A stretch of 64,000 bases of DNA from Eurosta solidaginis (GCF_040869045.1 NC_090322.1:83413675-83477674); one strand, 5' to 3'; shown: positions 13,933 through 28,366, counted from the stretch's first letter. A program made the numbers and translations. Notes: generated by a model from the letters alone, not told the origin.

Positions 13933-13950
13933 TTTAATTCTAGAATTAAA
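13933..13950. repeat. Perfect 18-bp palindrome centred on TCTAGA, instance 1
   Basis: In most monomers this site is TTTAACTCTAGAATTAAA, which pairs at 8 of 9 positions. Here C to T makes it TTTAATTCTAGAATTAAA, identical to its own reverse complement over 18 bp. Whether it binds a protein is unknown. Confidence 0.9.
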
Positions 13951-16900
13951 GGATATACAACGAGAAACAACGTTTGACAACCTTTAAACAGTTTTAATAA
14001 CTATCTCAAAAATTGTCGCTCTGATGCAAACAACTGATCAGTTATCTACTTAAATTTGTTGAACAAAACGACTTACGTATTTTAAGCATGCTAACCTTTA
14101 GCCCGGTAAGCAAATTAAAAAAAAACGCAATATGTAGGCTACACGAGAACGGAGACGTCGAGTAACCAAAACAAATGCGTTAAACAAATTCGTACACGTT
14201 ATTTATCAATTTAACTCTAGAATTAAAGGATATACAACGAGAAACAACGTTTGACAACCTTTAAACAGTTTTAATAACTATCTCAAAAATTGTCGCTCTG
14301 ATGCAAACAACTGATGAGTTATCTACTTAAATTTGTTGAACAAAACGACTTACGTATTTTAAGCATGCTAACCTTTAGCCCGGTAAGCAAATTAAAAAAA
14401 AAACGCAATATGTAGGCTACACGAGAACGGAGACGTCGAGTAACCAAAACAAATGCGTTAAACAAATTCGTACACGTTATTTATCAATTTAACTCTAGAA
14501 TTAAAGGATATACAACGAGAAACAACGTTTGACAACCTTTAAACAGTTTTAATAACTATCTCAAAAATTGTCGCTCTGATGCAAACAACTGATGAGTTAT
14601 CTACTTAAATTTGTTGAACAAAACGACTTACGTATTTTAAGCATGCTAACCTTTAGCCCGGTAAGCAAATCAAAAAAAAAACGCAATATGTAGGCTACAC
14701 GAGAACGGAGACGTCGAGTAACCAAAACAAATGCGTTAAACAAATTCGTACACGTTATTTATCAATTTAACTCTAGAATTAAAGGATATACAACGAGAAA
14801 CAACGTTTGACAACCTTTAAACAGTTTTAATAACTATCTCAAAAATTATCGCTCTGATGCAAACAGCTGATGAGTTATCTACTTAAATTTGTTGAACAAA
14901 ACGACTTACGTATTTTAAACATGCTAACCTTTAGCCCGGTAAGCAAATAAAAAAAAAACACAATATGTAGGCTACACGAGAACGGAGACGTCGAGTAACC
15001 AAAACAAATGCGTTAAACAAATTCCTACACGTTATTTATCAATTTAACTCTAGAATTAAAGTATATACAACGAGAAACAACGTTTGACAACCTTTAAACA
15101 GTTTTAATAACTATCTCAAAAATTGTCGCTCTGATGCAAACAACTGATGAGTTATCTACTTAAATTTGTTGAACAAAACGACTTACGTATTTTAAGCATG
15201 CTAACCTTTAGCCCGGTAAGCAAATTAAAAAAAAAACGCAATATGTAGGCTACACGAGAGCGGAGACGTCGAGTAACCAAAACAAATGCGTTAAACAAAT
15301 TCGTACACGTTATTTATCAATTTAACTCTAGAATTAAAGGATATACAACGAGAAACAACGTTTGACAACCTTTAAACAGTTTTAATAACTATCTCAAAAA
15401 TTGTCGCTCTGATGCAAACAACTGATGAGTTATCTACTTAAATTTGTTGAACAAAACGACTTACGTATTTTAAGCATGCTAACCTTTAGCCCGGTAAGCA
15501 AATTAAAAAAAAAAACGCAATATGTAGGCTACACGAGAACGGAGACGTCGAGTAACCAAAACAAATGCGTTAAACAAATTCGTACACGTTATTTATCAAT
15601 TTAACTCTAGAATTAAAGGATATACAACGAGAAACAACGTTTGACAACCTTTAAACAGTTTTAATAACTATCTCAAAAATTGTCGCTCTGATGCAAACAA
15701 CTGATGAGTTATCTACTTAAATTTGTTGAACAAAACGACTTACGTATTTTAAGCATGCTAACCTTTAGCCCGGTAAGCAAATTAAAAAAAAAACGCAATA
15801 TGTAGGCTACACGAGAACGGAGACGTCGAGTAACCAAAACAAATGCGTTAAACAAATTCGTACACGTTATTTATCAATTTAGCTCTAGAATTAAAGGATA
15901 TACAACGAGAAACAACGTTTGACAACCTTTAAACAGTTTTAATAACTATCTCAAAAATTGTCGCTCTGATGCAAACAACTGATGAGTTATCTACTTAAAT
16001 TTGTTGAACAAAACGACTTACGTATTTTAAGCATGCTAACCTTTAGCCCGGTAAGCAAATTAAAAAAAAAACGCAATATGTAGGCCACACGAGAACGGAG
16101 ACGTCGAGTAACCAAAACAAATGCGTTAAACAAATTCCTACACGTTATTTATCAATTTAACTCTAGAATTAAAGGATATACAACGAGAAACAACGTTTGA
16201 CAACCTTTAAACAGTTTTAATAACTATCTCAAAAATTGTCGCTCTGATGCAAACAACTGATGGGTTATCTACTTAAATTTGTTGAACAAAACGACTTACG
16301 TATTTTAAGCATGCTAACCTTTAGTCCGGTAAGCAAATTAAAAAAAAAAACGCAATATGTAGGCTACACGAGAACGGAGACGTCGAGTAACCAAAACAAA
16401 TGCGTTAAACAAATTCGTACACGTTACTTATCAATTTAACTATAGAATTAAAGGATATACAACGAGAAACAACGTTTGACAACCTTTAAACAGTTTTAAT
16501 AACTATCTCAAAAATTGTCGCTCTGATGCAAACAACTGATGAGTTATCTACTTAAATTTGTTGAACAAAACGACTTACGTATTTTAAGCATGCTAACCTT
16601 TAGCCCGGTAAGCAAATTAAAAAAAAAACGCAATATGTAGGCTACACGAGAACGGAGACGTCGAGTAACCAAAACAAATGCGTTAAACAAATTCGTACAC
16701 GTTATTTAGCAATTTAACTCTAGAATTAAAGGATATACAACGAGAAACAACGTTTGACAACCTTTAAACAGTTTTAATAACTATCTCAAAAATTGTCGCT
16801 CTGATGCAAACAACTGATGAGTTATCTACTTAAATTTGTTGAACAAAACGACTTACGTATTTTAAGCATGCTAACCTTTAGCCCGGTAAGCAAATTAAAA

Positions 16901-17730
16901 AAAAAACGCAATATGTAGGCTACACGAGAACGGAGACGTCGAGTCACCAAAACAAATGCGTTAAACAAATTCGTGCACGTTATTTATCAATTTAACTCTA
17001 GAATTAAAGGATATACAACGAGAAACAACGTTTGACAACCTTTAAACAGTTTTAATAACTATCTCAAAAATTGTCGCTCTGATGCAAACAACTGATGAGT
17101 TATCTACTCAAATTTGTTGAACAAAACGACTTACGTATTTTAAACATGCTAACCTTTAGCCCGGTAAGCAAATTAAAAAAAAAACGCAATATGTAGGCTA
17201 CACGAGAACGGAGACGTCGAGTAACCAAAACAAATGCGTTAAACAAATTTCTGCACGTTATTTATCAATTTAACTTTAGAATTAAAGGATATACAACGAG
17301 AAACAACGTTTGACAACCTTTAAACAGTTTTAATAACTATCTCAAAAATTGTCGCTCTGATGCAAACAACTGATGAGTTATCTACTTAAATTTGTTGAGC
17401 AAAACGACTTACGTATTTTAAGCATGCTAACCTTTAGCCCGGTAAGCAAATTAAAAAAAAAACGCAATATGTAGGCTACACGAGAACGGAGACGTCGAGT
17501 AACCAAAACAAATGCGTTAAACAAATTCGTACACGTTATTTATCAATTTAACTCTAGAATTAAAGGATATACAACGAGAAATAACGTTTGACAACCTTTA
17601 AACAGTTTTAATAACTATCTCAAAAATTGTCGCTCTGATGCAAACAACTGATGAGTTATCTACTTAAATTTGTTGAACAAAACGACTTACGTATTTTAAA
17701 CATGCTAACCTTTAGCCCGGTAAGCAAATT

Positions 17731-17744
17731 AAAAAGTAAGAAAA
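17731..17744 (+). repeat. A-run interrupted by AGTAAG, instance 3
   Basis: The same interruption in the second large block. The downstream linked variant is CATTGAG, one further step from the GTTGAG of the other instances. Confidence 0.9.
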
Positions 17745-20238
17745 CGCAATATGTAGGCTACACGAGAACGGAGACATTGAGTAACCAAAACAAATGCGTT
17801 AAACAAATTCCTACACGTTATTTATCAATTTAACTCTAGAATTAAAGGATATACAACGAGAAACAACGTTTGACAACCTTTAAACAGTTTTAATAACTAT
17901 CTCAAAAATTGTCGCTCTGATGCAAACAACTGATGAGTTATCTACTTAAATTTGTTGAACAAAACGACTTACGTATTTTAAGCATGCTAACCTTTAGCCC
18001 GGTAAGCAAATTAAAAAAAAAACGCAATATGTAGGCTACACGAGAGCGGAGACGTCGAGTAACCAAAAAAAATGCGTTAAACAAATTCGTACACGTTATT
18101 TATCAATTTAACTCTAGAATTAAAGGATATACAACGAGAAACAACGTTTGACAACCTTTAAACAGTTTTAATAACTATCTCAAAAATTGTCGCTCTGATG
18201 CAAACAACTGATGAGTTATCTACTTAAATTTGTTGAACAAAACGACTTACGTATTTTAAGCATGCTAACCTTTAGCCCGGTAAGCAAATTAAAAAAAAAA
18301 CGCAATATGTAGGCTACACGAGAACGGAGACGTCGAGTAACCAAAACAAATGCGTTAAACAAATTCCTACACGTTATTTATCAATTTAACTCTAGAATTA
18401 AAGGATATACAACGAGAAACAACGTTTGACAACCTGTAAACAGTTTTAATAACTATCTCAAAAATTGTCGCTCTGATGCAAACAACTGATGAGTTATCTA
18501 CTTAAATTTGTTGAACAAAACGACTTACGTATTTTAAGCATGCTAACCTTTAGCCCGGTAAGCAAATTAAAAAAAAACGCAATATGTAGGCTACACGAGA
18601 ACGGAGACGTCGAGTAACCAAAACAAATGCGTTAAACAAATTCCTACACGTTATTTATCAATTTAACTCTAGAATTAAAGGATATACAACGAGAAACAAC
18701 GTTTGCCAACCTTTAAACAGTTTTAATAACTATCTCAAAAATTGTCGCTCTGATGCAAACAACTGATGAGTTATCTACTTAAATTTGTTGAACAAAACGA
18801 CTTACGTATTTTAAGCATGCTAACCTTTAGCCCGGTAAGCAAATTAAAAAAAAAAACGCAATATGTAGGCTACACGAGAACGGAGACGACGAGTAACCAA
18901 AACAAATGCGTTAAACAAATTCCTACACGTTATTTATCAATTTAACTCTAGAATTAAAGGATATACAACGAGAAACAACGTTTGACAACCTTTAAACAGT
19001 TTTAATAACTATCTCAAAAATTGTCGCTCTGATGCAAACAACTGATGAGTTATCTACTTAAATTTGTTGAACAAAACGACTTACGTATTTTAAGCATGCT
19101 AACCTTTAGCCCGGTAAGCAAATTAAAAAAAAAACGCAATATGTAGGCTACACGAGAACGGAGACGTCGAGTAACCAAAACAAATGCGTTAAACAAATTC
19201 GTACACGTTATTTATCAATTTAACTCTAGAATTAAAGGATATACAACGAGAAACAACGTTTGACAACTTTTAAACAGTTTTAATAACTATCTCAAAAATT
19301 GTCGCTCTGATGCAAACAACTGATGAGTTATCTACTTAAATTTGTTGAACAAAACAACTTACGTATTTTAAGCATGCTAACCTTTAGCCCGGTAAGCAAA
19401 TTAAAAAAAAAACGCAATATGTAGGCTACACGAGAACGGAGACGTCGAGTAACCAAAACAAATGCGTTAAACAAATTCCTACACGTTATTTATCAATTTA
19501 AATCTAGAATTAAAGGATATACAACGAGAAACAACGTTTGACAACCTTTAAACAGTTTTAATAACTATCTCAAAAATTGTCGCTCTGATGCAAACAACCG
19601 ATGAGTTATCTACTTAAATTTGTTGAACAAAACGACTTACGTATTTTAAGCATGCTAACCTTTAGCCCGGTAAGCAAATTAAAAAAAAAAACGCAATATG
19701 TAGGCTACACGAGAACGGAGACGTCGAGTAACCAAAACAAATGCGTTAAACAAATTCCTACATGTTATTTATCAATTTAACTCTAGAATTAAAGGATATA
19801 CAACGAGAAACAACGTTTGACAACCTTTAAACAGTTTTAATAACTATCTCAAAAATTGTCGCTCTGATGCAAACAACTGATGAGTTATCTACTTAAATTT
19901 GTTGAACAAAACGACTTACGTATTTTAAGCATGCTAACCTTTAGCCCGGTAAGCAAATTAAAAAAAAAAACGCAATATGTAGGCTACACGAGAACGGAGA
20001 CGTCGAGTAACCAAAACAAATGCGTTAAACAAATTCCTTCACGTTATTTATCAATTTAACTCTAGAATTAAAGGATATACAACGAGAAACAACGTTTGAC
20101 AACCTTTAAACAGTTTTAATAACTATCTCAAAAATTGTCGCTCTGATGCAAACAACTGATGAGTTATCTACTTAAATTTGTTGAACAAAACGACCTACGT
20201 ATTTTAAGCATGCTAACCTTTAGCCCGGTAAGCAAATT

Positions 20239-20252
20239 AAAAAGTAAGAAAA
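20239..20252 (+). repeat. A-run interrupted by AGTAAG, instance 4
   Basis: The same interruption 2,508 bp (9 monomers) after instance 3 and about 10,022 bp after instance 2. The linked upstream AAACATG is replaced here by the consensus AAGCATG, a sign of local conversion or back mutation. Confidence 0.9.
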
Positions 20253-23200
20253 CGCAATATGTAGGCTACACGAGAACGGAGACGTTGAGTAACCAAAACA
20301 AATGCGTTAAACAAATTCCTACACGTTATTTATCAATTTAACTCTAGAATTAAAGGATATACAACGAGAAACAACGTTTGACAACCTTTAAACAGTTTTA
20401 ATAACTATCTCAAAAATTGTCGCTCTGATGCAAACAACTGATGAGTTATCTACTTAAATTTGTTGAACAAAACGACTTACGTATTTTAAGCATGCTAACC
20501 TTTAGCCCGGTAAGCAAATTAAAAAAAAAACGCAATATGTAGGCTACACGAGAGCGGAGACGTCGAGTAACCAAAAAAAATGCGTTAAACAAATTCGTAC
20601 ACGTTATTTATCAATTTAACTCTAGAATTAAAGGATATACAACGAGAAACAACGTTTGACAACCTTTAAACAGTTTTAATAACTATCTCAAAAATTGTCG
20701 CTCTGATGCAAACAACTGATGAGTTATCTACTTAAATTTGTTGAACAAAACGACTTACGTATTTTAAGCATGCTAACCTTTAGCCCGGAAAGCAAATTAA
20801 AAAAAAAAAACGCAATATGTAGGCTACACGAGAACGGAGACGTCGAGTAACCAAAACAAATGCTTTAAACAAATTCCTACACGTTATTTATCAATTTAAC
20901 TCTAGAATTAAAGGATATACAACGAGAAACAACGTTTGACAACCTGTAAACAGTTTTAATAACTATCTCAAAAATTGTCGCTCTGATGCAAACAACTGAT
21001 GAGTTATCTACTTAAATTTGTTGAACAAAACGACTTACGTATTTTAAGCATGCTAACCTTTAGCCCGGTAAGCCAATTAAAAAAAAACGCAATATGTAGG
21101 CTACACGAGAACGGAGACGTCGAGTAACCAAAACAAATGCGTTAAACAAATTCCTACACGTTATTTATCAATTTAACTCTAGAATTAAAGGATATACAAC
21201 GAGAAACAACGTTTGCCAACCTTTAAACAGTTTTAATAACTATCTCAAAAATTGTCGCTCTGATGCAAACAACTGATGAGTTATCTACTTAAATTTGTTG
21301 AACAAAACGACTTACGTATTTTAAGCATGCTAACCTTTAGCCCGGTAAGCAAATTAAAAAAAAAAACGCAATATGTAGGCTACACGAGAACGGAGACGAC
21401 GAGTAACCAAAACAAATGCATTAAACAAATTCCTACACGTTATTTATCAATTTAAATCTAGAATTAAAGGATATACAACGAGAAACAACGTTTGACAACC
21501 TTTAAACAGTTTTAATAACTATCTCAAAAATTGTCGCTCTGATGCAAACAACTGATGAGTTATCTACTTAAATTTGTTGAACAAAACGACTTACGTATTT
21601 TAAGCATGCTAACCTTTAGCCCGGTAAGCAAATTAAAAAAAAAACGCAATATGTAGGCTACACGAGAACGGAGACGTCGAGTAACCAAAACAAATGCGTT
21701 AAACAAATTCCTACACGTTATTTATCAATTTAACTCTAGAATTAAAGGATATACAACGAGAAACAACGTTTGACAACCTTTAAACAGTTTTAATAACTAT
21801 CTCAAAAATTGTCGCTCTGATGCAAACAACTGATGAGTTATCTACTAAAATAAGTTGAACAAAACGACTTACGTATTTTAAGCATGCTAACCTTTAGCCC
21901 GGTAAGCAAATTAAAAAAAAAACGCAATATGTAGGCTACACGAGAACGGAGACCTCGAGTAACCAAAACAAATGCGTTAAACAAATTCCTATATGTTATT
22001 TATCAATTTAACTCTAGAATTAAAGGATATACAACGAGAAACAACGTTTGACAACCTTTAAACAGTTTTAATAACTATCTCAAAAATTGTCGCTCTGATG
22101 CAAACAACTGATGAGTTATCTACTTAAATTTGTTGAACAAAACGACTTACGTATTTTAAGCATGCTAACCTTTAGCCCGGTAAGCAAATTAAAAAAAAAA
22201 CGCAATATGTAGGCTACACGAGAACGGAGACGTCGAGTAACCAAAACAAATGCGTTAAACAAATTCCTTCACGTTATTTATCAATTTAACTCTAGAATTA
22301 AAGGATATACATCGAGAAACAACGTTTGACAACCTTTAAACAGTTTTAATAACTATCTCAAAAATTGTCGCTCTGATGCAAACAACTGATGAGTTATCTA
22401 CTTAAATTTGTTGAACAAAACGACTTACGTATTTTAAACATGCTAACCTTTAGCCCGGTAAGCAAATTAAAAAAAAAAACGCAATATGTAGGCTACACGA
22501 GAACGGAGACGTTGAGTAACCAAAACAAATGCGTTAAACAAATTCCTACACGTTATTTATCAATTTAACTCTAGAATTAAAGGATATACAACGAGAAACA
22601 ACGTTTGACAACCTTTAAACAGTTTTAATAACTATCTCAAAAATTGTCGCTCTGATGCAAACAACTGATGAGTTATCTACTTAAATTTGTTGAACAAAAC
22701 AACTTACGTATTTTAAGCATGCTAACCTTTAGCCCGGTAAGCAAATTAAAAAAAAAAACGCAATATGTAGGCTACACGAGAGCGGAGACATCGAGTAACC
22801 AAAAAAAAATGCGTTAAACAAATTCGTACACGTTATTTATCAATTTAACTCTAGAATTAAAGGATATACAATGAGAAACAACGTTTTACAACCTTTAAAC
22901 AGTTTTAATAACTATCTCAAAAATTGTCGCTCTGATGCAAACAACTGATGAGTTATCTACTTAAATTTGTTGAACAAAACGACTTACGTATTTTAAGCAT
23001 GCTAACCTTTAGCCCTGTAAGCAAATTAAAAAAAAACGCAATATGTAGGCTACACGAGAACGGAGACGTCGAGTAACCAAAACAAATGCGTTAAACAAAT
23101 TCCTACACGTTATTTATCAATTTAACTCTAGAATTAAAGGATATACAACGAGAAACAACGTTTGACAACCTTTAAACAGTTTTAATAACTATCTCAAAAA

Positions 23201-23958
23201 TTGTCGCTCTGATGCAAACAACTGATGAGTTATCTACTTAAATTTGTTGGACAAAACGACTTACGTATTTTAAGCATGCTAACCTTTAGCCCGGTAAGCA
23301 AATTAAAAAAAAAACGCAATATGTAGGCTACACGAGAACGGAGACGACGAGTAACCAAAACAAATGCGTTAAACAAATTCCTACACGTTATTTATCAATT
23401 TAACTCTAGAATTAAAGGATATACAACGAGAAACAACGTTTGACAACCTTTAAACAGTTTTAATAACTATCTCAAAAATTGTCGCTCTGATGCAAACAAC
23501 TGATGAGTTATCTACTTAAATTTGTTGAACAAAACGACTTACGTATTTTAAGCATGCTAACCTTTAGCCCGGTAAGCAAATTAAAAAAAAAAAACGCAAT
23601 ATGTAGGCTACACGAGAACGGAGACGTCGAGTAACCAAAACAAATGCGTTAAACAAATTCCTACACGTTATTTATCAATTTAACTCTAGAATTAAAGGAT
23701 ATACAACGAGAAACAACGTTTGACAACCTTTAAACAGTTTTAATAACTATCTAAAAAATTGTCGCTCTGATGCAAACAACTGATGAGTTATCTACTTAAA
23801 TTTGTTGAACAAAACGACTTACGTATTTTAAGCATGCTAACCTTTAGCCCGGTAAGCAAATTAAAAAAAAAAAACGCAATATGTAGGCTACACGAGAACG
23901 GAGACGTCGAGTAACCAAAACAAATGCGTTAAACAAATTCGTACACGTTATTTATCAA

Positions 23959-23976
23959 TTTAATTCTAGAATTAAA
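23959..23976. repeat. Perfect 18-bp palindrome centred on TCTAGA, instance 2
   Basis: The same C to T change as at 13933, lying about 10,026 bp downstream at the matching position of the second large block. It was inherited through the block duplication. Confidence 0.9.
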
Positions 23977-26900
23977 GGATATACAACGAGAAACAACGTT
24001 TGACAACCTTTAAACAGTTTTAATAACTATCTCAAAAATTGTCGCTCTGATGCAAACAACTGATCAGTTATCTACTTAAATTTGTTGAACAAAACGACTT
24101 ACGTATTTTAAGCATGCTAACCTTTAGCCCGGTAAGCAAATTAAAAAAAAACGCAATATGTAGGCTACACGAGAACGGAGACGTCGAGTAACCAAAACAA
24201 ATGCGTTAAACAAATTCGTACACGTTATTTATCAATTTAACTCTAGAATTAAAGGATATACAACGAGAAACAACGTTTGACAACCTTTAAACAGTTTTAA
24301 TAACTATCTCAAAAATTGTCGCTCTGATGCAAACAACTGATGAGTTATCTACTTAAATTTGTTGAACAAAACGACTTACGTATTTTAAGCATGCTAACCT
24401 TTAGCCCGGTAAGCAAATCAAAAAAAAAACGCAATATGTAGGCTACACGAGAACGGAGACGTCGAGTAACCAAAACAAATGCGTTAAACAAATTCGTACA
24501 CGTTATTTATCAATTTAACTCTAGAATTAAAGGATATACAACGAGAAACAACGTTTGACAACCTTTAAACAGTTTTAATAACTATCTCAAAAATTATCGC
24601 TCTGATGCAAACAGCTGATGAGCTATCTACTTAAATTTGTTGAACAAAACGACTTACGTATTTTAAACATGCTAACCTTTAGCCCGGTAAGCAAATAAAA
24701 AAAAAAAAACGCAATATGTAGGCTACACGAGAACGGAGACGTCGAGTAACCAAAACAAATGCGTTAAACAAATTCCTACACGTTATTTATCAATTTAACT
24801 CTAGAATTAAAGGATATACAACGAGAAACAACGTTTGACAACCTTTAAACAGTTTTAATAACTATCTCAAAAATTGTCGCTCTGATGCAAACAACTGATG
24901 AGTTATCTACTTAAATTTGTTGAACAAAACGACTTACGTATTTTAAGCATGCTAACTTTTAGCCCGGTAAGCAAATTAAAAAAAAAACGCAATATGTAGG
25001 CTACACGAGAGCGGAGACTTCGAGTAACCAAAACAAATGCGTTAAACAAATTCGTACACGTTATTTATCAATTTAACTCTAGAATTAAAGGATATACAAC
25101 GAGAAACAACGTTTGACAACCTTTAAACAGTTTTAATAACTATCTCAAAAATTGTCGCTCTGATGCAAACAACTGATGAGTTATCTACTTAAATTTGTTG
25201 AACAAAACGACTTACGTATTTTAAGCATGCTAACCTTTAGCCCGGTAAGCAAATTAAAAAAAAAACGCAATATGTAGGCTACACGAGAACGGAGACGTCG
25301 AGTAACCAAAACAAATGCGTTAAACAAATTCGTACACGTTATTTATCAATTTAACTCTAGAATTAAAGGATATACAACGAGAAACAACGTTTGACAACCT
25401 TTAAACAGTTTTAATAACTATCTCAAAAATTGTCGCTCTGATGCAAACAACTGATGAGTTATCTACTTAAATTTGTTGAACAAAACGACTTACGTATTTT
25501 AAGCATGCTAACCTTTAGCCCGGTAAGCAAATTAAAAAAAAAACGCAATATGTAGGCTACACGAGAACGGAGACGTCGAGTAACCAAAACAAATGCGTTA
25601 AACAAATTCGTACACGTTATTTATCAATTTAACTCTAGAATTAAAGGATATACAACGAGAAACAACGTTTGACAACCTTTAAACAGTTTTAATAACTATC
25701 TCAAAAATTGTCGCTCTGATGCAAACAACTGATGAGTTATCTACTTAAATTTGTTGAACAAAACGACTTACGTATTTTAAGCATGCTAACCTTTAGCCCG
25801 GTAAGCAAATTAAAAAAAAAACGCAATATGTAGGCCACACGAGAACGGAGACGTCGAGTAACCAAAACAAATGCGTTAAACAAATTCCTACACGTTATTT
25901 ATCAATTTAACTCTAGAATTAAAGGATATACAACGAGAAACAACGTTTGACAACCTTTAAACAGTTTTAATAACTATCTCAAAAATTGTCGCTCTGATGC
26001 AAACAACTGATGAGTTATCTACTTAAATTTGTTGAACAAAACGACTTACGTATTTTAAGCATGCTAACCTTTAGTCCGGTAAGCAAAATAAAAAAAAAAC
26101 GCAATATGTAGGCTACACGAGAACGGAGACGTCGAGTAACCAAAACAAATGCGTTAAACAAATTCGTACACGTTATTTATCAATTTAACTATAGAATTAA
26201 AGGATATACAACGAAAAACAACGTTTGACAACCTTTAAACAGTTTTAATAACTATCTCAAAAATTGTCGCTCTGATGCAAACAACTGATGAGTTATCTAC
26301 TTAAATTTGTTGAACAAAACGACTTACGTATTTTAAGCATGCTAACCTTTAGCCCGGTAAGCAAATTAAAAAAAAAAACGCAATATGTAGGCTACACGAG
26401 AACGGAGACGTCGAGTAACCAAAACAAATGCGTTAAACAAATTCGTACACGTTATTTATCAATTTAACTCTAGAATTAAAGGATATACAACGAGAAACAA
26501 CGTTTGACAACCTTTAAACAGTTTTAATAACTATCTCAAAAATTGTCGCTCTGATGCAAACAACTGATGAGTTATCTACTTAAATTTGTTGAACAAAACG
26601 ACTTACGTATTTTAAGCATGCTAACCTTTAGCCCGGTAAGCAAATTAAAAAAAAAAAACGCAATATGTAGGCTACACGAGAACGGAGACGTCGAGTAACC
26701 AAAACAAATGCGTTAAACAAATTCGTACACGTTATTTATCAATTTAACTCTAGAATTAAAGGATATACAACGAGAAACAACGTTTGACAACCTTTAAACA
26801 GTTTTAATAACTATCTCAAAAATTGTCGCTCTGATGCAAACAACTGATGAGTTATCTACTTAAATTTGTTGAACAAAACGACTTACGTATTTTAAGCATG

Positions 26901-28350
26901 CTAACCTTTAGCCCGGTAAGCAAATTAAAAAAAAAACGCAATATGTAGGCCACACGAGAACGGAGACGTCGAGTAACCAAAACAAATGCGTTAAACAAAT
27001 TCCTACACGTTATTTATCAATTTAACTCTAGAATTAAAGGATATAAAACGAGAAACAACGTTTGACAACCTTTAAACAGTTTTAATAACTATCTCAAAAA
27101 TTGTCGCTCTGATGCAAACAACTGATGAGTTATCTACTTAAATTTGTTGAACAAAACGACTTACGTATTTTAAGCATGCTAACCTTTAGTCCGGTAAGCA
27201 AATTAAAAAAAAAACGCAATATGTAGGCTACACGAGAACGGAGACGTCGAGTAACCAAAACAAATGCGTTAAACAAATTCGTACACGTTATTTATCAATT
27301 TAACTATAGAATTAAAGGATATACAACGAGAAACAACGTTTGACAACCTTTAAACAGTTTTAATAACTATCTCAAAAATTGTCGCTCTGATGCAAACAAC
27401 TGATGAGTTATCTACTTAAATTTGTTGAACAAAACGACTTACGTATTTTAAGCATGCTAACCTTTAGCCCGGTAAGCAAATCAAAAAAAAAACGCAATAT
27501 GTAGGCTACACGAGAACGGAGACGTCGAGTAACCAAAACAAATGCGTTAAACAAATTCGTACACGTTATTTATCAATTTAACTCTAGAATTAAAGGATAT
27601 ACAACGAGAAACAACGTTTGACAACCTTTAAACAGTTTTAATAACTATCCCAAAAATTATCGCTCTGATGCAAACAGCTGATGAGTTATCTACTTAAATT
27701 TGTTGAACAAAACGACTTACGTATTTTAAACATGCTAACCTTTAGCCCGGTAAGCAAATAAAAAAAAAAACGCAATATGTAGGCTACACGAGAACGGAGA
27801 CGTCGAGTAACCAAAACAAATGCGTTAAACAAATTGCTACACGTTATTTATCAATTTAACTCTAGAATTAAAGGATATACAACGAGAAACAACGTTTGAC
27901 AACCTTTAAACAGTTTTAATAACTATCTCAAAAATTGTCGCTCTGATGCAAACAACTGATGAGTTATCTACTTAAATTTGTTGAACAAAACGACTTACGT
28001 ATTTTAAGCATGCTAACTTTTAGCCCGGTAAGCAAATTAAAAAAAAAACGCAATATGTAGGCTACACGAGAGCGGAGACGTCGAGTAACCAAAACAAATG
28101 CGTTAAACAAATTCGTACACGTTATTTATCAATTTAACTCTAGAATTAAAGGATATACAACGAGAAACAACGTTTGACAACCTTTAAACAGTTTTAATAA
28201 CTATCTCAAAAATTGTCGCTCTGATGCAAACAACTGATGAGTTATCTACTTAAATTTGTTGAACAAAACGACTTACGTATTTTAAGCATGCTAACCTTTA
28301 GCCCGGTAAGCAAATTAAAAAAAAAACGCAATATGTAGGCTACACGAGAA

Positions 28351-28366
28351 CGGAGACCAAAACAAA
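28351..28366 (+). repeat. Monomer with 10-bp deletion, instance 1
   Basis: GGAGACGTCGAGTAACCAAA is shortened to GGAGACCAAA. Ten bases including half of the GACGTC site are lost, at an AC dinucleotide present on both sides. The same junction recurs at 30291 and 33900, so this is a deletion that was later amplified with the 7-mer HOR. Confidence 0.9.

Larger units (their letters stand above)
8040..14000 (+). repeat. 7- and 8-monomer cassette HOR (about 1,954 and 2,230 bp)
   Basis: An ordered cassette begins with CCTTCACG (8061, 10015, 12245). It continues with a GTTGAG monomer (8310, 10263, 12490), then GAGAGCGG with CCAAAAAAAATGCG (about 8575, 10531, 12757), then GACGACGAG (9143, 11373, 13320). 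The first repeat spacing is about 1,954 bp (7 monomers) and the second about 2,230 bp (8 monomers). The same cassette returns at 20038 and 22267 in the second large block. The 7 to 8 change is the gain or loss of a single monomer inside the cassette. Confidence 0.8.
8040..17400 (+). repeat. Large duplicated block of the array, copy 1
   Basis: A long ordered list of rare variants here reappears in the same order about 10 kb downstream. Examples are CCTTCACG (10015), CCTGTAAAC (10920), GCCAACC (11190), CATGTT (11968), ACGTTTTAC (12859), CCTGTAAGC (about 12990), GTTGGAC (13224), TGATCAG (14036), AATTATCGC with CAGCTGATG (14843), GGCCACACG (16083) and AGTCCGG (16323). Offsets are about 10,022 bp up to about 14 kb and about 9,750 bp beyond, one monomer less. 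The 8.0-9.2 kb part matches at about 9,470-9,745 bp because of whole-monomer gains and losses. The last 1.3 kb (16.1-17.4 kb) instead matches 30.8-32.2 kb and 34.4-35.8 kb. Confidence 0.87.
17651..21500 (+). repeat. 9-monomer HOR step (about 2,508 bp)
   Basis: Markers repeat at about 2,508-2,510 bp: the AGTAAG-interrupted A-run (17731 and 20239), GAGAGCGG with CCAAAAAAAATG (18044 and 20553), CCTGTAAAC (18433 and 20943), GCCAACC (18705 and 21212) and GACGACG (18888 and 21398). This is the same cassette as in the 7- and 8-mer versions with additional monomers. One array therefore holds at least three lengths of one HOR family. Confidence 0.8.
17500..26440 (+). repeat. Large duplicated block of the array, copy 2
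   Basis: The second copy of the block carries the same markers in order: CCTTCACG at 20038 and 22267, CCTGTAAAC at 20943, GCCAACC at 21212, ACGTTTTAC at 22883, GTTGGAC at 23247, TGATCAG at 24062, AATTATCGC at 24591, GGCCACACG at 25834 and AGTCCGG at 26073. One monomer is missing between 24.06 and 24.59 kb relative to copy 1. Similarity stops near 26.4 kb: the TTAGCAAT and GTCACC monomers that follow in copy 1 (16.7-16.95 kb) are absent. From there the sequence enters the 7-mer region. Confidence 0.87.
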
